Positions 14,591 to 16,621 of a DNA stretch of 16,621 bases are shown here, piece after piece (the first letter of the stretch is position 1; the number at the start of each line of letters is the position of its first letter). Position numbers and translations under genes: made by a program. This DNA comes from UPXZ01 sp964498765 (GTDB lineage Bacteria > Bacteroidota > Bacteroidia > Bacteroidales > Paludibacteraceae): contig CAZCIU010000058.1 in the NCBI GenBank assembly GCA_964498765.1, positions 1 to 16,621 on the forward strand, given 5' to 3'. The notes under the pieces were generated by a model that saw only the letters and a list, made by a program, of their open reading frames with translations, was not told where the DNA came from and searched no databases.

Positions 14591-15277
14591 CTATATCGCC
14601 AGAGCCAGCGTAAACACGCTCACTTTTACATCTTTTACTTGCTGAAGTGCCTGCACACATGCTTCTAAGGTAGATCCGGTGGTAAGCACATCATCCACCA
14701 GTAGAATGTGCTTGCCTTCCAGTTCGTCAGGATTTTTCAGGCTGAAAATTCCCTGCGTATTCTCAAATCGTTCGAAAACCGACTTTTTAGTCTGCGTACT
14801 GCGCTCCTCAGTTCGGACAAGATTGTGAGCCAGCAGCGGTTTTTCCATAATCTCTGCCAAACCTTTGCAGATTACGTAACTTTGATTGTAACCGCGTTTC
14901 GCTTCTTTATTCCTGTGCAATGGAACAGGAATAATGACATCTACCTGCTGAAAATTCTCCGCACGCAGCAAATCTACTCCGGCAAATTTTCCCATCACTT
15001 CGCCAATGGTCTGATTGCCGCGATACTTTAGCTCGTGAATTAATTTCTGAAAATCAGAGCCTTTTTGAAAATAAAAATACGAACTTGCCGCCACCAGAGG
15101 CACTTTCCCCCAAAAGCGTTTTTCTACCGGATTGTCTTGCTGAAGATGAAAATTCGTTTTGGGAATATTGCTAAAGCATTTCAAGCATATCTGATTCTCA
15201 TCATTCACCAAGCTTTCACCGCAAATCAAACAGATTTTCGGATAAAACAAATCGACTAGATAATTGAAAATGCTCAT
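14591..15277 (-). CDS. ComF-family phosphoribosyltransferase-like protein
   Basis: This protein belongs to the ComF/GntX family. Members are linked to DNA uptake in competent bacteria, but in many others the role is unknown. From the chosen ATG at 15277 it is 228 aa. A zinc-ribbon-like CLICG...CLKC (Cys16, 19, 31, 34) comes first, followed by HELKYRGNQTIGEVMG, DVIIPVPLHRNKEAKRGYNQS and the PRPP-binding motif ILLVDDVLTTGSTL (191-204). The frame extends upstream to 15322 inside dgkA, but MSIFNYLVDLFYPKICLICG is the usual ComF beginning. Only 13 bases separate it from dgkA, so the two form an operon. No other competence gene is visible in the window. Confidence 0.9.
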   Translation of the reverse strand: MSIFNYLVDLFYPKICLICGESLVNDENQICLKCFSNIPKTNFHLQQDNPVEKRFWGKVPLVAASSYFYFQKGSDFQKLIHELKYRGNQTIGEVMGKFAGVDLLRAENFQQVDVIIPVPLHRNKEAKRGYNQSYVICKGLAEIMEKPLLAHNLVRTEERSTQTKKSVFERFENTQGIFSLKNPDELEGKHILLVDDVLTTGSTLEACVQALQQVKDVKVSVFTLALAI

Positions 15278-15290
15278 TAATAGCTTCTTT

Positions 15291-15662
15291 TTAGCGGAAT
15301 AGTAACAAAATAAATAAAACAAGCTTCGGCAAGAATATAATTACTCCTACCACCACAGAAATAATCGCGTTTACCAAAACCGCTCCGGCTGCAATGTCTT
15401 TGGTTTTTCCGGCCAACGGATCTTGCTCCGGCGACACTTTGTTTACCAGCGTCTCAAAAGCGGTATTAAAAATTTCGGAACTAAATACCAAGCCAATACA
15501 AATCAAAATTGCCAGCCATTCCATCTGTGAAATCCGGAATAAAAAACCCAAAATGATCACAGCTATCGCAATGGAAACATGGACTTTCATATTCGTTTCA
15601 GACTTAAAAACAGCTACAATTCCATCCCAGGCATAGGTGAAACCTTTAAAAAATCGTTTCAT
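15291..15662 (-). CDS. dgkA: DgkA-family diacylglycerol / undecaprenol kinase
   Basis: This small inner-membrane lipid kinase has 123 aa. It shows the short N-terminal amphipathic segment (FFKGFTYAWDGIVAVF), three hydrophobic helices (about 30-46, 50-66 and 92-121) and the family core SEIFNTAFETLVNKVS (62-77), followed by LAGKTKDIAAGAVLV (83-97). Glu63, Asn66, Glu70 and Asp89 align with E. coli Glu69, Asn72, Glu76 and Asp95. The position equal to E. coli Asp80, in the usual V-V-D of the core, is Asn74 here. Whether it acts on diacylglycerol or undecaprenol cannot be told; related proteins in many bacteria are undecaprenol kinases. It leads an operon with the ComF-family gene. Confidence 0.9.
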   Translation of the reverse strand: MKRFFKGFTYAWDGIVAVFKSETNMKVHVSIAIAVIILGFLFRISQMEWLAILICIGLVFSSEIFNTAFETLVNKVSPEQDPLAGKTKDIAAGAVLVNAIISVVVGVIIFLPKLVLFILLLFR

Positions 15663-15682
15663 GTGTTTATAATTTTGAAATA

Positions 15683-15713
15683 CAAATGTAAGTATTTCTC
15701 CACAAGTTTCAAA
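15683..15713 (-). promoter_or_regulatory. Well-formed Bacteroidetes promoter for dgkA-comF
   Basis: The minus strand reads TTTG (15713-15710), a 19-base spacer, then TACATTTG (15690-15683), an exact -7 match. It lies 20 bases before the dgkA ATG. This is the best -33/-7 pair in the window. Confidence 0.7.
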
Positions 15714-15729
15714 TTCGAAATAGAATTTG

Positions 15730-15737
15730 TAAATTTG
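15730..15737 (+). promoter_or_regulatory. Plus-strand -7-like box upstream of the nuclease gene
   Basis: TAAATTTG matches TAnnTTTG exactly but lies 256 bases before the nuclease ATG and has no clear -33 element. A transcript from here would carry the whole palindromic element as its leader. It may be a chance match in AT-rich DNA. Confidence 0.25.
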
Positions 15738-15790
15738 TAAGGTGATAATAAGACATGTTGATTATCCACAATGTGTCCCAAACTATCTTT

Positions 15791-15930
15791 GAGACTTCTC
15801 TCTACGGTCGAAGTGACGAACTGATTACACGATATTGTTTGGGAAAAGAGGCTGCTTCGCCGCCTCTTTCCCCAAACTTTTCACTACAGTAGATGTCATC
15901 TCGAACCGTCAACTGACGGTGAGAGAACTT
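15791..15930. repeat. Palindromic intergenic element of about 140 bp
   Basis: The outer arms ACTTCTCTC...ACGGTCGAAGTGAC (15794-15816) and GTCATCTCGAACCGT...GAGAGAACT (15895-15929) are imperfect inverted repeats. Inside lies a 16-bp hairpin with one mismatch: GTTTGGGAAAAGAGGC (15837-15852) with GCCTCTTTCCCCAAAC (15862-15877). The right arm carries a small hairpin ACCGTC/GACGGT (15905-15920). It occupies much of the 331-base gap between dgkA and the nuclease gene. No reading frame is supported there. It resembles dispersed repeats seen between genes in Bacteroidetes, but the family is not certain. Confidence 0.6.
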
Positions 15931-15940
15931 ATTTTTTTAT

Positions 15941-15959
15941 CTTAAAAATATTTTTTAAG
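15941..15959. repeat. AT-rich inverted repeat before the nuclease gene
   Basis: CTTAAAAA and TTTTTAAG form an 8-bp palindrome with loop TAT, 34 bases before the ATG. It could be a regulatory site, or the end of a transcript from the palindromic element. No TAnnTTTG box lies between it and the gene. Confidence 0.3.
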
Positions 15960-15993
15960 CTGCATCGCAAATAGACAAATAAAACAATATACT

Positions 15994-16509
15994 ATGCACT
16001 CACTTTCAAAATTACGCTTTCTCCCTTTATTAATTATTGTGCTGATTAGCTGCACAAACAACACGCTGCTAGCCAATGAGCCGAAAGAAGAGCGATTTGC
16101 AAAAGAAGGTACTTATTATGAAATTCAGAAATTTGTGGATGGCGATACGTTCTGGATTACCGACGGAAAAGGGAGGAAAGAAAAAATCCGTTTTATCGGC
16201 ATTGACGCACCTGAACCAAGAAATGCGGGTAAGAAGAAAAAGCAGCCTTACGGCGTGGAAGCATCCGCTTTTGTGAAAAATTACGTGAAAGGCAAAAAAG
16301 TGCGTTTGGAATTTGATGTGCAAAAATACGATCAATACAAGCGAACGCTTGCCTATATTTTTATGGAAGACGGTACGATGCTCAACGATTATGTTGTACG
16401 CAATGGATTTGCCGTAACAGCCACCTATCCACCCAATGTAAAATATCAAAACCGATTTCTGAAAAGCCAGCGATATGCACGTGAGAAAAGATTAGGAATC
16501 TGGAAGTAA
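15994..16509 (+). CDS. Lipoprotein thermonuclease (SNase family)
   Basis: This 171-aa secreted nuclease belongs to the staphylococcal nuclease family. The N-terminus is a lipoprotein signal peptide with lipobox LISC (Cys20), so it is probably anchored to a membrane, facing the periplasm or exterior. The SNase core runs from FVDGDTFWI (47-55), through IRFIGIDAPEPR (65-76) and YGVEASAF (86-93), to YDQYKRTLAYIF (112-123). Arg66, Glu89 and Arg117 align with the catalytic Arg35, Glu43 and Arg87, and Asp51 and Asp71 with the calcium ligands, so it should be active. It degrades DNA or RNA, possibly for nutrient recovery. It stands alone, after the palindromic element and before a heptamer array and terminator. 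Confidence 0.93.
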   Translation: MHSLSKLRFLPLLIIVLISCTNNTLLANEPKEERFAKEGTYYEIQKFVDGDTFWITDGKGRKEKIRFIGIDAPEPRNAGKKKKQPYGVEASAFVKNYVKGKKVRLEFDVQKYDQYKRTLAYIFMEDGTMLNDYVVRNGFAVTATYPPNVKYQNRFLKSQRYAREKRLGIWK

Positions 16510-16514
16510 AGCGG

Positions 16515-16556
16515 GAAGTCGGAAGTCGGAAGCGGGAAGCACGAAGATGGAAGTAA
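16515..16556 (+). repeat. Six 7-bp repeats (GAAGTCG-like) after the nuclease gene
   Basis: GAAG recurs every 7 bases at 16515, 16522, 16529, 16536, 16543 and 16550 (GAAGTCG, GAAGTCG, GAAGCGG, GAAGCAC, GAAGATG, GAAGTAA). The last codons of the nuclease gene (GGAAGTAA at 16502-16509) resemble a further unit. The unit is the reverse complement of the CGACTTC-like repeats before argH. Confidence 0.85.
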
Positions 16557-16557
16557 A

Positions 16558-16591
16558 AAAAACCGAGAAGGCTGTGCCTTTTCGGTCTTTT
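16558..16591 (+). terminator. Intrinsic terminator after the nuclease gene
   Basis: ACCGAGAAGGC (16562-16572) pairs with GCCTTTTCGGT (16576-16586), with one G-U pair, around the loop TGT. It is preceded by an A-run and followed by CTTTT. It lies directly after the heptamer array. Confidence 0.8.
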
Positions 16592-16621
16592 ATGTTTTTA
16601 TTTCAAACTGGAATTTCTTCG

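Noticed and set aside
14591..15662. dgkA-comF considered as part of a competence locus
   Set aside because: No comEA, comEC, dprA or pilus genes are in the window, and ComF-family proteins occur widely in bacteria without known competence.
15762..15770. Perfect DnaA-box-like TTATCCACA near a palindromic region
   Set aside because: Only one box is visible, with no cluster, no AT-rich unwinding repeats beside it and no dnaA or dnaN nearby, so a replication origin is not supported.

Overview
The window looks like an ordinary chromosomal segment of a Bacteroidota bacterium, most likely of the order Bacteroidales (an inference). The supports are promoters of the Bacteroidetes form (TAnnTTTG -7 boxes, some with an upstream TTG/TTTG), no visible Shine-Dalgarno sequences, AT-rich DNA, and typical family members: a DUF3078 protein, a golvesin/'xanthan lyase'-type protein, a short ArgH, and the gene order pyrE - SRPBCC protein - argH. 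It appears to be core genome. I see no insertion sequence, prophage, CRISPR array or defence island.

Layout. Bases 1-100 hold the 3' part of a tRNA-Lys(TTT) and its terminator. Bases 160-3806 hold two envelope genes: a CNNM/CBS/CorC transporter-like membrane protein with a TTG start, and a membrane-anchored PpiD/SurA-like periplasmic prolyl isomerase closed by a strong terminator. Bases 3820-8158 hold a large exported protein and pdxA. The large protein has an amidase_3-like zinc site split by a golvesin-type domain, then an FnIII domain and a GATase-like domain. Bases 8174-9367 hold a CvpA-family membrane protein overlapping rnhB. The minus strand from 11190 to 9364 carries a small RHH-like protein and a DUF3078 outer-membrane candidate that overlaps the end of rnhB tail to tail. 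Plus-strand genes follow: yraN, pyrE, an SRPBCC-fold protein and argH. A scaffold gap of 100 N lies at the start of argH. The minus-strand pair dgkA-comF faces argH. A palindromic intergenic repeat, a secreted lipoprotein nuclease, a heptamer repeat array and a terminator close the window.

How the genes fit together. Several products act at the envelope: the CNNM protein, the PpiD-like chaperone, the amidase-like protein, the CvpA protein, the DUF3078 protein, DgkA and the lipoprotein nuclease. The others are housekeeping enzymes for PLP (pdxA), pyrimidine (pyrE), arginine (argH) and RNA/DNA maintenance (rnhB, yraN, a ComF-family protein). I found no single new multi-gene system. The points most worth a second look are the split amidase architecture, two related 7-bp tandem repeat arrays in opposite orientation, the roughly 140-bp palindromic element, and an apparent assembly artefact: identical 55-base ends on both sides of the gap at argH.
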